From Opitutia bacterium UBA977 (GTDB taxonomy: Bacteria > Verrucomicrobiota > Verrucomicrobiia > Opitutales > Coraliomargaritaceae): 29,950 bases of DNA. Positions 6,661-15,942 of this stretch are shown one piece after another. The DNA is taken from assembly GCA_002292345.1 (NCBI GenBank), contig DBBT01000132.1, positions 11,723 to 41,672 of the forward strand, in the 5' to 3' direction. The notes beneath the pieces are model-generated. The model was not told where the DNA came from. It did not search any database and saw nothing but the letters and a program-made list of their open reading frames with translations. Each line of letters starts with the position of its first letter. The stretch's first letter is position 1. The position numbers were made by a program, and so were the translations under genes.

Positions 6661-8613
6661 ATGCCCTCACTGATCGATAAGTCTGGTAAGATTGCCTATT
6701 ATGGCCAGGTCTCTTGGGGGAATCTCGTCGATTGGTTGGTCACGTTTTGTCTCGGCGCAATTATTGCTTTGTCGGCGCTGTTGCTTGGAGGGGTTCGGCC
6801 GGATACGCATGTGCTGCTTTTGCCGCTGTTCGCTTGTTTGATGGTGTTGCATGGGCTTTGGCTCGCGGTCGAGCGGGAGGAACCAAAGCGCTTGAGTTAT
6901 GTGCCGGTTTTTTTCCTGCCGTTCGTGGCGTGGATTTGGATCAATGTGACTGGGTTGAGTCCGACTGCGTGGCGTGGTTGGTACGAGCTCATTTATGCGC
7001 TAGAGGCGATGATCTTTCTATGGGTATTGGTCAATAATGTGCGAACACGAGCGCATCTGTGGATGTTGATTACGATTGCGATCTCGCCTGCGGCGTATGC
7101 CATTTTTATTGGCTTCTATCAGTTTTTGCAAAATCCGTCGAAGCTCGCGAATTCATACGCTGAGTATGTGTTGACGCTGAGCCCCGAGTTTTTTGGGCAA
7201 GCGACTGGTTCGTTTGCAGACCCGAATAGCTTTGCGGCCTTTCTGCTGATTCTGCTCCCGGCGCTTTTGATTGCAGGGTTGGTGCCTCGTCTGCCGGTGA
7301 TTTTACGAGTCTTATGTCTGTATATCGGGGTGATGTTTTTGATTTCGATTTTCCTGACGCAGTTATTTTGGCCGCTGATCATTCTGTTGATTGTGTTGCT
7401 GATTTTGCCATGGGCCTGTTTTTTGAAGCCATCGCGCCGTGTGTGGGGCAGTTTGTTGGGTGTGTTTCTGTTAGCGATCGCACTCTTGCCGCAGGCCGTC
7501 TTGTCACCGCAATTCAAAACGCGTGCCGTGCAGGCGATGGGCGGCGAAGGCGAGGCGGTTCGTCGGATCTTATGGCAGGAAGCGCTCGATATCACGTTGG
7601 ATGCTCCGATCACTGGGTCTGGGGGCGGTAGCTTCTCGGTTGAGTTTGAGCAAAGTGGAAGACGATCGTTGGAAAAATTACCGATGACACCGCACAATGA
7701 TTATCTGTTGATTTTGTCGGAGTATGGGGCGCTTGGCGGCGTGCTGTTTTTACTGCCGAGTTTGTTGGTGCTATGGCGCGCGATTCGGCACTGGCGAGCT
7801 GAGCCGGATCGAGTGAGGCTTAAGAGTGGGGAGGGCGCAATCATGCCGCCGACAAAGTTCTTTCTGTCGATTGGTCTTGCCGGGGTACTTTCTTTTGCGC
7901 TCTGCATGTTTAGCTCCTTTGTTTTTTATACGCCTGCGCTCACTTTGTATGGTGTGTTGTTCTTTTCGATTCTTATTAAATCGAGTTTTAGGCGGCGTTT
8001 GCGCATCCCGCACGGCGGTCGGATGCGGCTTGGGTATTTATGTGTGGGACTCGTGTTGGCGGTTGGGTTTTATTCGATCAGTGCGTCGCGCATTAAAGCG
8101 CAGGCGCTTGAGCTAAATGCCCGGCAACGTCTCGACCAAGTGGTTCAACTTGGAATACATCGTTCTGGCAATGGGGATTTGTTGAATGAGGTAATCGAGT
8201 TATATCAAGCTGCAATATTGTTGGATCCTGACAATGCGGATGCGTGGATTGGGTTGAGTGCGGCAAGGTGCCAACTTTTTTATAGAAACCCTGCAAATTA
8301 TGGACAAATCGGGATGCGAGCGTCGAACTTTGCGCAGCGAGCGATTGAGCTGACTGAGACCTACTGGATGGCGTGGGCGCAGCTCGGCATTGCAGAAGGG
8401 CTCGTTGGTAATGAGATCGAAGCCGAGGCGGCGTTGACGCGGGCGCTCGAGTTGGCGCCGAATAATGGCAATGCACACTATTATTGGGCGGCCTATTTAA
8501 GCCATTTTAGCGAGAGGCGCGTCGAGGCGATCGCATCGGTGCAACGCGCACTCGAAATTAGTCCAAATCATGCTGCTGCTCGTAAGTTACAGCAAAAACT
8601 TCGTATTCTATGA
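6661..8613 (+). CDS. O-antigen ligase/polymerase (Wzy/WaaL family) with C-terminal TPR domain
   Basis: A 650-residue polytopic inner-membrane protein. Roughly ten to twelve hydrophobic helices cover residues 20-485. GSFADPNSFAAFLL (183-196) and a large periplasmic loop with TPHNDYLLILSEYGALGGVL (343-362) are the hallmarks of the Wzy_C/O-antigen ligase superfamily. The conserved arginine and histidine-bearing loop binds the lipid-linked glycan. After the last helix, residues 500-645 form TPR-like repeats (for example AWAQLGIAEGLVGNEIEAEA and the following ALTRALELAPNNGNAHYYWA). It would ligate or polymerise undecaprenyl-linked oligosaccharides at the periplasmic face. Its stop overlaps the next start (ATGA, 8610-8613), so it is coupled to the FecR-domain gene. 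Ligase and polymerase cannot be told apart from sequence. Confidence 0.82.
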   Translation: MPSLIDKSGKIAYYGQVSWGNLVDWLVTFCLGAIIALSALLLGGVRPDTHVLLLPLFACLMVLHGLWLAVEREEPKRLSYVPVFFLPFVAWIWINVTGLSPTAWRGWYELIYALEAMIFLWVLVNNVRTRAHLWMLITIAISPAAYAIFIGFYQFLQNPSKLANSYAEYVLTLSPEFFGQATGSFADPNSFAAFLLILLPALLIAGLVPRLPVILRVLCLYIGVMFLISIFLTQLFWPLIILLIVLLILPWACFLKPSRRVWGSLLGVFLLAIALLPQAVLSPQFKTRAVQAMGGEGEAVRRILWQEALDITLDAPITGSGGGSFSVEFEQSGRRSLEKLPMTPHNDYLLILSEYGALGGVLFLLPSLLVLWRAIRHWRAEPDRVRLKSGEGAIMPPTKFFLSIGLAGVLSFALCMFSSFVFYTPALTLYGVLFFSILIKSSFRRRLRIPHGGRMRLGYLCVGLVLAVGFYSISASRIKAQALELNARQRLDQVVQLGIHRSGNGDLLNEVIELYQAAILLDPDNADAWIGLSAARCQLFYRNPANYGQIGMRASNFAQRAIELTETYWMAWAQLGIAEGLVGNEIEAEAALTRALELAPNNGNAHYYWAAYLSHFSERRVEAIASVQRALEISPNHAAARKLQQKLRIL

Positions 8614-9509
8614 GTTCGTCTCTGCGCCAGGTCTTTTCTGTTACGTTTGCTGCTCTATTCGCCGCGGTTACGATGCTTCAAGCCGAAGACTGGATGCGCG
8701 GCGCGGCGGTGGTGACGTCTGTGACGGGGGAGGTAATTTTAGAGCAAGTAGGCGGGGAATCGTTACAACTGAACCCGACTGACAGCTTACCGATGGCTGT
8801 CTCCGGCTTGCTGCAGATTAGCACAAAAGAGAAGAATGCTGTGTTTCTTAAGACGTCGAATCAGATTTCGATTTATCATGAAGGCGCAGGTTTTTTTGCC
8901 ATTGAGCGCTTTGAGCAAGATGTTGCCACCTCGATGGATCAGGGCAAAAGCCGGATGATTTTAAATTTTAGGCAAGGATTGTTGGTCGTTGATAATCGTG
9001 CCCTGAGTGAGGCTTCTCAGATGATTGTAGTGACTCCGTTGGGACGGATGTCGGTGAAGAATGGCTGGTGGTCGATGGAAGTCGTCTATGACGCACGCAG
9101 GCGTCTTTACGACTTCTCAATTAGATGCGCGGATGGGTCCTTGCGGTTCACTGATCTGATGGGTCAGACCTATACATTACGCAGGGGGCAGCGACTGGTC
9201 GGTGCGGGCACTTCCGTAAGCGCTTTAATCAAAGTAGCCGAAAGCTCGGCGTCAGAGAATGAGTTGTTTGAAAAGTTTGAGGTGATGCAGGCTGCTACCG
9301 AGTTCGATGCGCCTTCTCCCGCAATTTTTCGATCGAAAATGAAGCAACTGAAGCAAGTCAAGAATGCAGTCGAGGAGACTGCGGAAGTACCTAACAGTGG
9401 CTCGGCTAAGCGGCCATTGGTGATTGAATACGCGCCGCAATCTGCGCCGGTGACTCCGCATCGTGCACTGATTCGGGCGCCATCGAGTTATCAGGCAGAT
9501 TTGTTCTAA
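8610..9509 (+). CDS. FecR-domain periplasmic protein
   Basis: A 299-residue exported protein with a signal peptide at residues 1-25 (VFSVTFAALFAAVTMLQAED, cleavage likely at LQA-ED). The middle part, residues 30-200, has the pattern of FecR beta-rich domains: SVTGEVILEQVGGESLQL, a block around GKSRMILNFRQGLLVVDN, then VVTPLGRMSVKNGWWSMEVV and YTLRRGQRLVGAG. In known systems FecR domains sense or bind in the periplasm, often with surface polysaccharide loci. The C-terminal third is low complexity and Pro/Ala rich. It overlaps the upstream ligase gene by four bases and is 41 bases before the cyclase, so the three form one operon. A link between envelope polymer state and cyclase activity is inference. 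Confidence 0.68.
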   Translation: MSSSLRQVFSVTFAALFAAVTMLQAEDWMRGAAVVTSVTGEVILEQVGGESLQLNPTDSLPMAVSGLLQISTKEKNAVFLKTSNQISIYHEGAGFFAIERFEQDVATSMDQGKSRMILNFRQGLLVVDNRALSEASQMIVVTPLGRMSVKNGWWSMEVVYDARRRLYDFSIRCADGSLRFTDLMGQTYTLRRGQRLVGAGTSVSALIKVAESSASENELFEKFEVMQAATEFDAPSPAIFRSKMKQLKQVKNAVEETAEVPNSGSAKRPLVIEYAPQSAPVTPHRALIRAPSSYQADLF

Positions 9510-9550
9510 GGCTTGGCATTCTTAGTCAATTAATACACGTTTAATCTCCT

Positions 9551-11926
9551 GTGAATCGACTGAAGCAACTCATTTCTTATTGTGGCCTGATTGGAGCATC
9601 GATTGGCGTATGGGTATTTCTTTGGTCAGAAGGTGTGTTGGATGGCTTGGAACAAGAAGCGATGCGCTGGCGTTACGAGGTTCGTGGCGAGTTGTCCTCC
9701 ACGGCGCAGATCATATATGTGGATTTAGATGCAGATACTGTATCTTATATTGGCGCACGACCCTGGGACCGGCAAAATTTCAGTGTGTTGGTGGATGCAT
9801 TGCTGGGACCTGGCGAAGCGAAAGTGATTGGCTTTGATATTATTTTTTCGATGTTTTCCGGGGGTTCATTGTTGGATTATGGACGAGCTCGCAAAGGAGA
9901 TATTTCGTTTGGGCAATCGATTGAATATTTTACAGATCAGGTCGTCTTGGCGGCGGCTTATACTGGTACGACTTCGGCGGATGCGGTCCTGCCACTGAGG
10001 CGCGATCAGTATGTCGATCCCCGCGAGAATCCATTTCCTGAAGCGCCGTCCTTTCCGATATTAACTGAAGAAAGTGGTCGATTAGGTCTCGCTAATGTCG
10101 ATGAGGTACTCAGTCAAGGTTCGGTGCCGTATTGGGTGGTGGCCTTGGTCGAGGTCGAGGGAGAACTGTTTTCTCGGCATTTAATGGATGGCAAGCTGCG
10201 GCACTTGGTGGATGCATTGAATGAGCCGGAAGTGATTGTGGAGGGGGAGTTGTTGAAGTTGGTGGATAAAGACGGATGGTCGCCATACGTGCTGCCGCAT
10301 TACACCCATCAGCGCTTGTTTTCATTGGGGCTGGAGATGTTCCTCGCGGCACATGGGTTAGGCAATGAATCAGTGGTGTATGATGGCCATGAGCTATTGA
10401 TCCGCCGAGGAGATGAGGTCTTTAGGCGAATTCCATTGGATGCATGGGGGCAATCTTTAGAAGTGAATTGGTTTGAAGGCTGGAAACAAAGTGACTTGAG
10501 CGAGCATGTCAGTATTCGCGAAGTGCTCGAGCGCGCAAATGCCTTGGGTCAAGCTTCAGAGGGTGGGGATACGGAGCGGGTGCAAGCAGAATTGATGTGG
10601 TTCTCGCGTTTTAAAGATAAAGTGATTTTTGTCGGTCCAGTCGATCCGCAGTTGAAGGATATCGCACCGACGCCATTTAATCGCGAGCCAGTGCCGAAAG
10701 TTGGGCTGCATGCTAATCTTTACCGTACAATTCAAGACGAGGCATACATTGTCAGGCCGAGTGATGGAGGCAGTGTTGCTTCGATCGTGCTGTTGACATT
10801 GTTGGTGAGCGCACTCACGCTTTGGAGTGGGGTTGGGCGTGTATTTACGCGCATCAGTTCGATGGCGGTGGTGTTGCTCTATATCGCCGCGGTGTTCTAT
10901 TGCTTTTCAAATGGAAATTTTGTGCTCCCGCTGGTCGCTCCGCTTGGTGCGGCGTTGAGTGCTGTGCTGCTGGTGGCGTTACTTAAGTTAGGCTCAGAAG
11001 AGTGGCAACGTCGACGAATGAAGACGCTTTTCGGTGCGTATGTGTCGCCGGAACTGGTCGACGAAATGGTCGAGTCGGGGCGCGATCCTGAGCTGGGCGG
11101 CACCGAGGCAGAAGTGACGGCGTTATTTTCGGACGTGGAAGGATTCTCTGCCTTTTCAGAGCAGTTGCCGCCCAATGAACTGGTGCCTTTGATGAATGAG
11201 TACCTCAGTGCGATGACCGATGCCTTGCAGGCGGAAGGCGGCACACTGGATAAATATATTGGCGACGCGATCGTGATGATGTTTGGTATGCCGTTGCCAA
11301 TTAAGGATCATGCCGCTCGTTCCTGCGCGGCAGCATTGTGTATGCAAGAACGACACGCTGAGCTGCGTAGCCAGTGGGTGCAGTCGGGGCAATGGCCCGA
11401 AGTCGTCGAGCAGATGCGCACCCGCATCGGGATCAACACCGGGGCCGCGGTTATTGGTAATATGGGCAGCCGTGTGCGCTTCAACTACACGATGATGGGA
11501 GATTCAGTGAATTTAGCGGCACGCTGCGAAAGCGGTGCGAAGAGTTATGGTGTCTATACTTTAGTGACGGGGGCCACGCTGCGAGCTGCGTTGCCGCACT
11601 TGCCTGACTTGTTTTACCGCACATTGGATCGTATCGTGGTGAAGGGGCGCACCGAGCCAGTGGAGATCTTTGAGCTATGGGATCGGACGGTAGAGCGTGG
11701 GGCGGCGCTACGCTGCCGTGAGCTCTATGAGAATGGGTTGCAACTTTACTTCAAAGGAGAGTGGGCCGTTGCGTTGGAGCAGTTTGTCGCAGCCGAGCCG
11801 CACGAGCCATCCAGCGCGTTTGCGCCGACGACCCCCTCCGCTGTCTTGGCGCAACGTTGTCGTGAATTCATCAAGAGTGGCGGCCCTGACGACTGGGATG
11901 GCGCCTATCGGATGCAGACCAAATAG
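9551..11926 (+). CDS. CHASE2-domain class III adenylate/guanylate cyclase
   Basis: A 791-residue membrane protein. Helix at 8-26, an extracytoplasmic CHASE2 sensor domain (about 35-400; note IIYVDLDADTVSYIGARPWD and KVIFVGPVDPQLKDIAPTP), three membrane helices at 408-478, then a cytoplasmic class III cyclase domain (520-685). Catalytic residues are all present: metal-binding Asp528 (LFSDVEGF) and Asp572 (KYIGDAIVMMFG), base-selecting Lys568 and Asp651, and Asn654/Arg658 in GDSVNLAAR. The Lys/Asp pair points to ATP as substrate, making cAMP. The C-terminal 100 residues have a TPR-like CRELYENGLQLYFKGEWAVA. It starts at GTG 9551 and is last in the ligase/FecR operon. CHASE2 ligands are unknown; envelope sensing is inferred from the context. 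Confidence 0.88.
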   Translation: MNRLKQLISYCGLIGASIGVWVFLWSEGVLDGLEQEAMRWRYEVRGELSSTAQIIYVDLDADTVSYIGARPWDRQNFSVLVDALLGPGEAKVIGFDIIFSMFSGGSLLDYGRARKGDISFGQSIEYFTDQVVLAAAYTGTTSADAVLPLRRDQYVDPRENPFPEAPSFPILTEESGRLGLANVDEVLSQGSVPYWVVALVEVEGELFSRHLMDGKLRHLVDALNEPEVIVEGELLKLVDKDGWSPYVLPHYTHQRLFSLGLEMFLAAHGLGNESVVYDGHELLIRRGDEVFRRIPLDAWGQSLEVNWFEGWKQSDLSEHVSIREVLERANALGQASEGGDTERVQAELMWFSRFKDKVIFVGPVDPQLKDIAPTPFNREPVPKVGLHANLYRTIQDEAYIVRPSDGGSVASIVLLTLLVSALTLWSGVGRVFTRISSMAVVLLYIAAVFYCFSNGNFVLPLVAPLGAALSAVLLVALLKLGSEEWQRRRMKTLFGAYVSPELVDEMVESGRDPELGGTEAEVTALFSDVEGFSAFSEQLPPNELVPLMNEYLSAMTDALQAEGGTLDKYIGDAIVMMFGMPLPIKDHAARSCAAALCMQERHAELRSQWVQSGQWPEVVEQMRTRIGINTGAAVIGNMGSRVRFNYTMMGDSVNLAARCESGAKSYGVYTLVTGATLRAALPHLPDLFYRTLDRIVVKGRTEPVEIFELWDRTVERGAALRCRELYENGLQLYFKGEWAVALEQFVAAEPHEPSSAFAPTTPSAVLAQRCREFIKSGGPDDWDGAYRMQTK

Positions 11927-11989
11927 CAGCTTATTTTCACTGTATTTAGCGCAGGGTGTTTTCTGGCTCGGAAGCTTGGTGCATCATCT

Positions 11990-12310
11990 TTAGTAGAGCG
12001 GAGTGGAGCTGTCCACATCGGTGGCCCATGCGTGGATGCCGCCCCCCATGTTGATAACGTTTTCGAAGCCACGGGATTCGAGATAGTGCAGCACATTCAT
12101 ACTGCGCATGCCGTGGTGGCAAAATACTATCAAAGGCCGGTCCAATGGTAGGCCCTCGCAACGCTCGGGAATCTCGTTCATCGGAATGTGCAGGGCATTT
12201 TCGATACGACAAATTTCCAGCTCCGAGCCGTCTCGCACGTCGAGAAGGATCACGTCTTCGTTGTTATTACGTAAAATAGAGGCTTCAAGAGCACTGATTT
12301 CCTTGTTCAT
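11990..12310 (-). CDS. Rhodanese-domain sulfurtransferase
   Basis: A single-domain rhodanese of 106 residues with active-site loop [10 protein letters not shown] (Cys64) and [20 protein letters not shown], the CH2A motif of the fold. The CHHGxRS loop resembles PspE/GlpE and the C-terminal rhodanese domains of MoeZ-type proteins. It would move a sulfane sulfur through a cysteine persulfide in the cytoplasm; the physiological acceptor is unknown. ATG 12308-12310 was chosen ([14 protein letters not shown]), as an upstream TTG would add ten non-conserved residues. It converges with the cyclase gene (63-bp gap without a clear terminator) and is divergent from kdsB with about 30 bp between starts, so the promoters must overlap the coding ends. 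Confidence 0.85.
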   Translation of the reverse strand: MNKEISALEASILRNNNEDVILLDVRDGSELEICRIENALHIPMNEIPERCEGLPLDRPLIVFCHHGMRSMNVLHYLESRGFENVINMGGGIHAWATDVDSSTPLY

Positions 12311-12340
12311 TGGCGAACTTTCATGATGATTGGTGAGCAA

Positions 12341-13090
12341 ATGTCAAAGACCCCTTCCATTATCGTGCCAGCTCGACTGGCTTCCACTCGTTTTCCACGC
12401 AAGCTGCTGCATGAAGTGCGGAGCAAGCCGATCATCGTTTGGACGGCCGAGCGCATACGTGCGGTGGCGCCAGAGTTTCCGCTCTATTTTGCGGTGGACG
12501 ACGATGCGCTTGAAAGCTGCCTTAGTAGTGCGGGCTTCGATGTGGTGCGCACGCGTGCCGATCACCTCAGTGGCACAGATCGTCTCGCCGAGGCCAATGC
12601 ATCGATTGGTGCGGCCGCAGTGATCAATGTGCAAGGCGACGAACCGCTCGTTACTGGCGAGCAGATTCGTGCCTTGGTGGCGGGGCTCGCAACTGGTGCG
12701 GCGATGTCGACTTTGGCGATCCGATTTGAGCGCCCAGAAGACTTTGCCAATCCCAACCAAGTCAAAGTCGTCCGCGATCGATCGGGCATGGCGCTATATT
12801 TCTCGCGTTCGCCAGTTCCGTTTGCTCGGGCTGCAGGTGGTACGGTCGATGCGGCATGGCTGGCGGCGCATCCGTGTTACCGCCATCTCGGACTTTACGC
12901 CTACGATGCCGATTTTTTGAGTGCATTTTCGACACTTGAGCCTGGCGTTCTCGAAAACATAGAGAAACTGGAGCAACTGCGCGCGATGGAGCACGGCTAT
13001 CGGATTCATGTCGGCATAACTGATCAACCAACCATCGGAATTGATGCCCCTGAAGACGTTGCTGAGTTTGAAGCGCGTCTGCCAGCTTGA
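12341..13090 (+). CDS. kdsB: 3-deoxy-manno-octulosonate cytidylyltransferase (CMP-Kdo synthetase)
   Basis: A 249-residue nucleotidyltransferase with the diagnostic N-terminus [17 protein letters not shown] (7-23), then [26 protein letters not shown], and [21 protein letters not shown], all KdsB signatures. The enzyme couples Kdo and CTP to CMP-Kdo, the donor for the inner core of lipopolysaccharide, so the host makes Kdo-containing LPS. In-frame starts at 12323, 12326 and 12341 are available. 12341 (MSKTPS) fits the family and has GGTGAG just upstream. The gene ends four bases into a possible TTG start of trpB, so the two are probably co-transcribed. Confidence 0.93.
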   Translation: MSKTPSIIVPARLASTRFPRKLLHEVRSKPIIVWTAERIRAVAPEFPLYFAVDDDALESCLSSAGFDVVRTRADHLSGTDRLAEANASIGAAAVINVQGDEPLVTGEQIRALVAGLATGAAMSTLAIRFERPEDFANPNQVKVVRDRSGMALYFSRSPVPFARAAGGTVDAAWLAAHPCYRHLGLYAYDADFLSAFSTLEPGVLENIEKLEQLRAMEHGYRIHVGITDQPTIGIDAPEDVAEFEARLPA

Positions 13091-13122
13091 CAAAGCGCCC
13101 TGCGCACAGCCGTATTCTATCC

Positions 13123-14346
13123 ATGGAGACCGTAAGACCATCCCTCGAAGTCGATCCCGTCAGCCTGCCTGACGTGCGTGGCCACTTCGGCACCTATGGC
13201 GGCATGTATGTGCCCGAGACTTTGATGACGCCGCTGTTTGAGTTGACCAAAGCCTACGAGACCGCACGTAAAGATCCCGAGTTTCAAAAAGAACTCGATT
13301 TTCAACTCCGAGAGTTCGCCGGCCGGCCGACCAATTTGTATTTCGCCGAACGGCTGACAGCGCACTGCGGTGGGGCTAAAATCTACTTAAAGCGCGAAGA
13401 TTTGCTCCACACCGGGGCGCATAAGATCAACAATGCTATCGGCCAAGCGCTGCTCGCTAAGCGAATGGGCAAGAAGCGCATCATCGCGGAAACAGGCGCG
13501 GGTCAGCATGGTATCGCCACTGCTGCGATGTGTGCCAAGATGGGATTCGAATGCGTGATTTACATGGGCGAGGAGGATATGCGGCGTCAAGCGTTGAACG
13601 TTTACCGTATGCGCCTCTGTGGTGCTGAGGTGCGGAGTGTCACCGCGGGGCAGCGCACGCTCAAGGAAGCAGTCAACGAAGCGATGCGCGATTGGGTCAC
13701 CAATATCCGCACCACGCATTACATTATCGGTTCTGCACTTGGTTCGCATCCCTTCCCAATGATGGTACGCGACTTTCATCGTGTGATCGGTGAAGAGTGT
13801 CGCCGCCAGATTATGGAGAAAGAAGGTCGCTTACCGGACGAAATCGCCGCCTGTGTCGGTGGTGGTTCAAATGCGATCGGTATCTTTTTTGCTTTTCTGC
13901 AAGATTTGAATGTCAAACTCACTGGTGTTGAAGCTGGTGGCGAGTCAATCACTCGCGGGCACCATGCGGCTCGATTTGAAGGTGGTCAGTTGGGCGTGCT
14001 GCAAGGAGCCAAGACTTGGATTTTACAGGACGAGGATGGTCAAATCGATCTGACGCACTCTGTATCTGCAGGACTCGACTACGCGGCCGTGGGCCCTGAG
14101 CACGCTTACTACAAGGAGAAAGGCCGCATCGACTTCGGTTATGCGACAGATGCCGAGGCGCTCGACGCGTTCAAGGCGCTTTGCTCGATCGAAGGCATTG
14201 TGCCCGCACTTGAATCCTCACACGGCATCGCTTATACCATGAAACGCGCTAGCGAGATGTCGTCTGATCAGATCATCATCGGCAACCTCAGTGGTCGCGG
14301 TGATAAAGATGTGCAGGAAGTCGCTCGTGTTCTAGGAGACCAGTAA
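13123..14346 (+). CDS. trpB: Tryptophan synthase beta chain
   Basis: A 407-residue PLP enzyme, the normal size. [20 protein letters not shown] carries the Schiff-base Lys101. [12 protein letters not shown] is the substrate loop, and [12 protein letters not shown] binds the PLP phosphate. [15 protein letters not shown] is typical of the TrpB1 class that pairs with TrpA. It condenses indole and serine to tryptophan in the cytoplasm. An upstream in-frame TTG at 13087, overlapping the kdsB stop, would add 12 residues (start MTKRPAHS); ATG 13123 fits the family better. trpA is not nearby, so the trp genes are scattered or partly linked, with pabA/trpG next. Confidence 0.94.
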   Translation: METVRPSLEVDPVSLPDVRGHFGTYGGMYVPETLMTPLFELTKAYETARKDPEFQKELDFQLREFAGRPTNLYFAERLTAHCGGAKIYLKREDLLHTGAHKINNAIGQALLAKRMGKKRIIAETGAGQHGIATAAMCAKMGFECVIYMGEEDMRRQALNVYRMRLCGAEVRSVTAGQRTLKEAVNEAMRDWVTNIRTTHYIIGSALGSHPFPMMVRDFHRVIGEECRRQIMEKEGRLPDEIAACVGGGSNAIGIFFAFLQDLNVKLTGVEAGGESITRGHHAARFEGGQLGVLQGAKTWILQDEDGQIDLTHSVSAGLDYAAVGPEHAYYKEKGRIDFGYATDAEALDAFKALCSIEGIVPALESSHGIAYTMKRASEMSSDQIIIGNLSGRGDKDVQEVARVLGDQ

Positions 14347-14379
14347 TCACTATTCACTTTCACCGTTCACTCCTCACTG
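14347..14379 (+). repeat. Degenerate heptamer tandem repeat, TTCACTC type
   Basis: Between trpB and pabA, the tetramer TCAC starts at 14347, 14354, 14360, 14367 and 14374, a spacing of 7, 6, 7 and 7 bases. The unit consensus is about TTCACTC, all pyrimidine-rich on the plus strand, ending three bases before the pabA ATG. It replaces any ribosome site. It looks like the short tandem heptamer repeats seen between genes in some bacteria (STRR in filamentous cyanobacteria), but its function here is unknown. Confidence 0.6.
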
Positions 14380-14382
14380 AGT

Positions 14383-14946
14383 ATGCTATTAGTCATCGAT
14401 AATTTCGACTCTTTCACTTACAATCTGGTTCAATATTTTGGCGAACTTGGGGTCGAGCAACAGGTTTACCGCAACAATGCGATCACTGTGGAGCAGGCGC
14501 TAGAGCTGAACCCAGATAGGGTGATGATTTCGCCTGGACCTTGTTCGCCGAATGAGGCTGGGGTGAGCTTGGCGATAATCGCGGCCTTCGCTGGCAAGAA
14601 ACCACTGCTCGGGGTTTGCCTCGGGCATCAAAGTATTGGCCAGCATTTCGGTGGCAAAGTGGTGCGTGCAGAACGCCTCATGCATGGTAAAACTTCGCCA
14701 GTGAAGCACCATAATACGGATATTTTTGCAGGCTTGCCCAATCCGATGGAAGCCACCCGCTACCATTCGCTACTCATCGAGCGGGCGACACTGCCCGATT
14801 GCCTTGAAGTGACCGCCGAAACGGACGAAGGCGAAATCATGGGCCTAGCTCACAAAGACCTCCCAGTTTGGGGAGTGCAGTTTCACCCCGAGTCGCTTGC
14901 GACGCAAGAGGGCATGAAGGTGCTCGAAAATTTCTTAAAATTGTAA
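14383..14946 (+). CDS. Anthranilate/aminodeoxychorismate synthase glutaminase component
   Basis: A 187-residue class I glutamine amidotransferase. The catalytic Cys79 is in [17 protein letters not shown], with His168 and Glu170 in [10 protein letters not shown]. The N-terminus [20 protein letters not shown] and the oxyanion [13 protein letters not shown] are typical of TrpG/PabA. It releases ammonia from glutamine to the synthase partner (TrpE or PabB) for tryptophan or folate synthesis. Many bacteria use one protein for both. The position directly after trpB favours a role in tryptophan synthesis, but the assignment trpG versus pabA is not decidable here, so no symbol is given. Confidence 0.92.
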   Translation: MLLVIDNFDSFTYNLVQYFGELGVEQQVYRNNAITVEQALELNPDRVMISPGPCSPNEAGVSLAIIAAFAGKKPLLGVCLGHQSIGQHFGGKVVRAERLMHGKTSPVKHHNTDIFAGLPNPMEATRYHSLLIERATLPDCLEVTAETDEGEIMGLAHKDLPVWGVQFHPESLATQEGMKVLENFLKL

Positions 14947-14970
14947 GTGCGTGCACTGTTATTTACTAGT

Positions 14971-14998
14971 TTCTGTCTTCTGAACTCCGACATCTGAC
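14971..14998 (+). repeat. Degenerate heptamer tandem repeat, TTCTGAC type
   Basis: Just before nrdR, four 7-base units follow each other without gaps: TTCTGTC, TTCTGAA, CTCCGAC, ATCTGAC, beginning at 14971, 14978, 14985 and 14992. The consensus is TTCTGAC. Unit length matches the repeat before pabA, but the base sequence differs. It ends ten bases before the nrdR ATG. Confidence 0.55.
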
Positions 14999-15008
14999 TG
15001 CTTAAAAT

Positions 15009-15479
15009 ATGCGTTGCCCAAAATGTGCCTCCATTGAGACGAAAGTGCTTGATACCCGAACTGGTAAAAACGAAACCTCGATTCGTCGCCGCCGCGAGTG
15101 CCTAGATTGTGGCTATCGCTTTACTACGATTGAGGAAGTGTTGCGCGCCGACCAGCAAGTGGTTAAGCGCGATGGTCGCCGCGAAGATTTCGACCGTGCT
15201 AAATTACTTGGAGGGTTAAAGAAAGCCGTCCAAAAGCGGCCGATTGATGTGATGCAAATCGAGATGCTCATCGCTGACGTGCTGGCCTCACTCGAAAAAG
15301 AATACGACCACGAGATTCCATCCCAAGCGATCGGGGAGTGTGTCATGCAGCGACTGAAGCACCTCGATCAGATTGCCTATGTGCGCTACGCCTCCGTGTA
15401 TAAGGACTTTCGCGATCTCACCGAATTGGCCCAAGAAATACTCGATCTGAAGAAATCGACCGAGCATGGCAAAAAGTGA
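15009..15479 (+). CDS. nrdR: Transcriptional repressor NrdR
   Basis: A 156-residue protein with the full NrdR layout. The zinc ribbon uses Cys3/Cys6 (MRCPKC) and Cys31/Cys34 (ECLDCGYRF), followed by the linker [19 protein letters not shown] and an ATP-cone domain (about residues 49-139; [20 protein letters not shown]). NrdR senses dATP/ATP through the cone and represses ribonucleotide reductase operons by binding NrdR boxes. No nrd gene lies in the window. The gene overlaps the next one by 14 bases, so they are co-translated. The heptamer repeat precedes it. Confidence 0.95.
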   Translation: MRCPKCASIETKVLDTRTGKNETSIRRRRECLDCGYRFTTIEEVLRADQQVVKRDGRREDFDRAKLLGGLKKAVQKRPIDVMQIEMLIADVLASLEKEYDHEIPSQAIGECVMQRLKHLDQIAYVRYASVYKDFRDLTELAQEILDLKKSTEHGKK

Positions 15480-15942
15480 CCCAGTCGAACAACTGCGGAC
15501 GTTGAACGAGGTGCTCGCTCGTACCGGAGCCTCTGCGCCAGATCGTGCTGAACACGCCCGCCGCGCGCTCGACTTTTTCAGTCAAGAGCAAGATAGTGAG
15601 TTGATTGAAGTTTCGCTGAGCGACTGTGCCAATCGCCTCGCGCGCTTACACTTTGGCGCGTCGGAGGAGAGCGAGTTGGCCTTTGCCCATTGGCACGTGC
15701 CATCGGTCGAGAATTTTAGCCCGCTATGGATTCGTCTGGCGATTGTTGGGGAAATGAAAAAGCTGGCTGGTCGCCGCGCCGCGTTGCTACTTGTCACGGG
15801 TCTGCGCGAAGCCGTGTGCCCCGATGGCGCGTACTGGACCAAGAAACGGCAACAACAATACGACCGCGTCCGCGGCTGGATCGATGAACTCGCCTGCGCC
15901 TGGGCGATGCGCGGCTCGCAGTTACAAGTCGTCGTCTTGTAG
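15466..15942 (+). CDS. Unknown conserved-looking protein co-translated with nrdR
   Basis: 158 residues, not recognised. The sequence is soluble, without signal peptide or membrane helix, mostly helical in pattern, and rich in Arg/Ala and acidic residues. The second half has [19 protein letters not shown] and [23 protein letters not shown] 15466 lies inside the end of nrdR (14-base overlap), so expression follows nrdR. Codon use and composition look like those of the neighbours. A link with nucleotide metabolism would be pure guess by association. A palindrome follows the stop by 13 bases. Confidence 0.7.
   Translation: MAKSDPVEQLRTLNEVLARTGASAPDRAEHARRALDFFSQEQDSELIEVSLSDCANRLARLHFGASEESELAFAHWHVPSVENFSPLWIRLAIVGEMKKLAGRRAALLLVTGLREAVCPDGAYWTKKRQQQYDRVRGWIDELACAWAMRGSQLQVVVL

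Noticed and set aside
13087..13118. TTGACA hexamer at the kdsB/trpB junction as a promoter
   Set aside because: The nearest -10-like TATTCT is 20 bases away, too far, and the junction is coding-dense; treated as chance.
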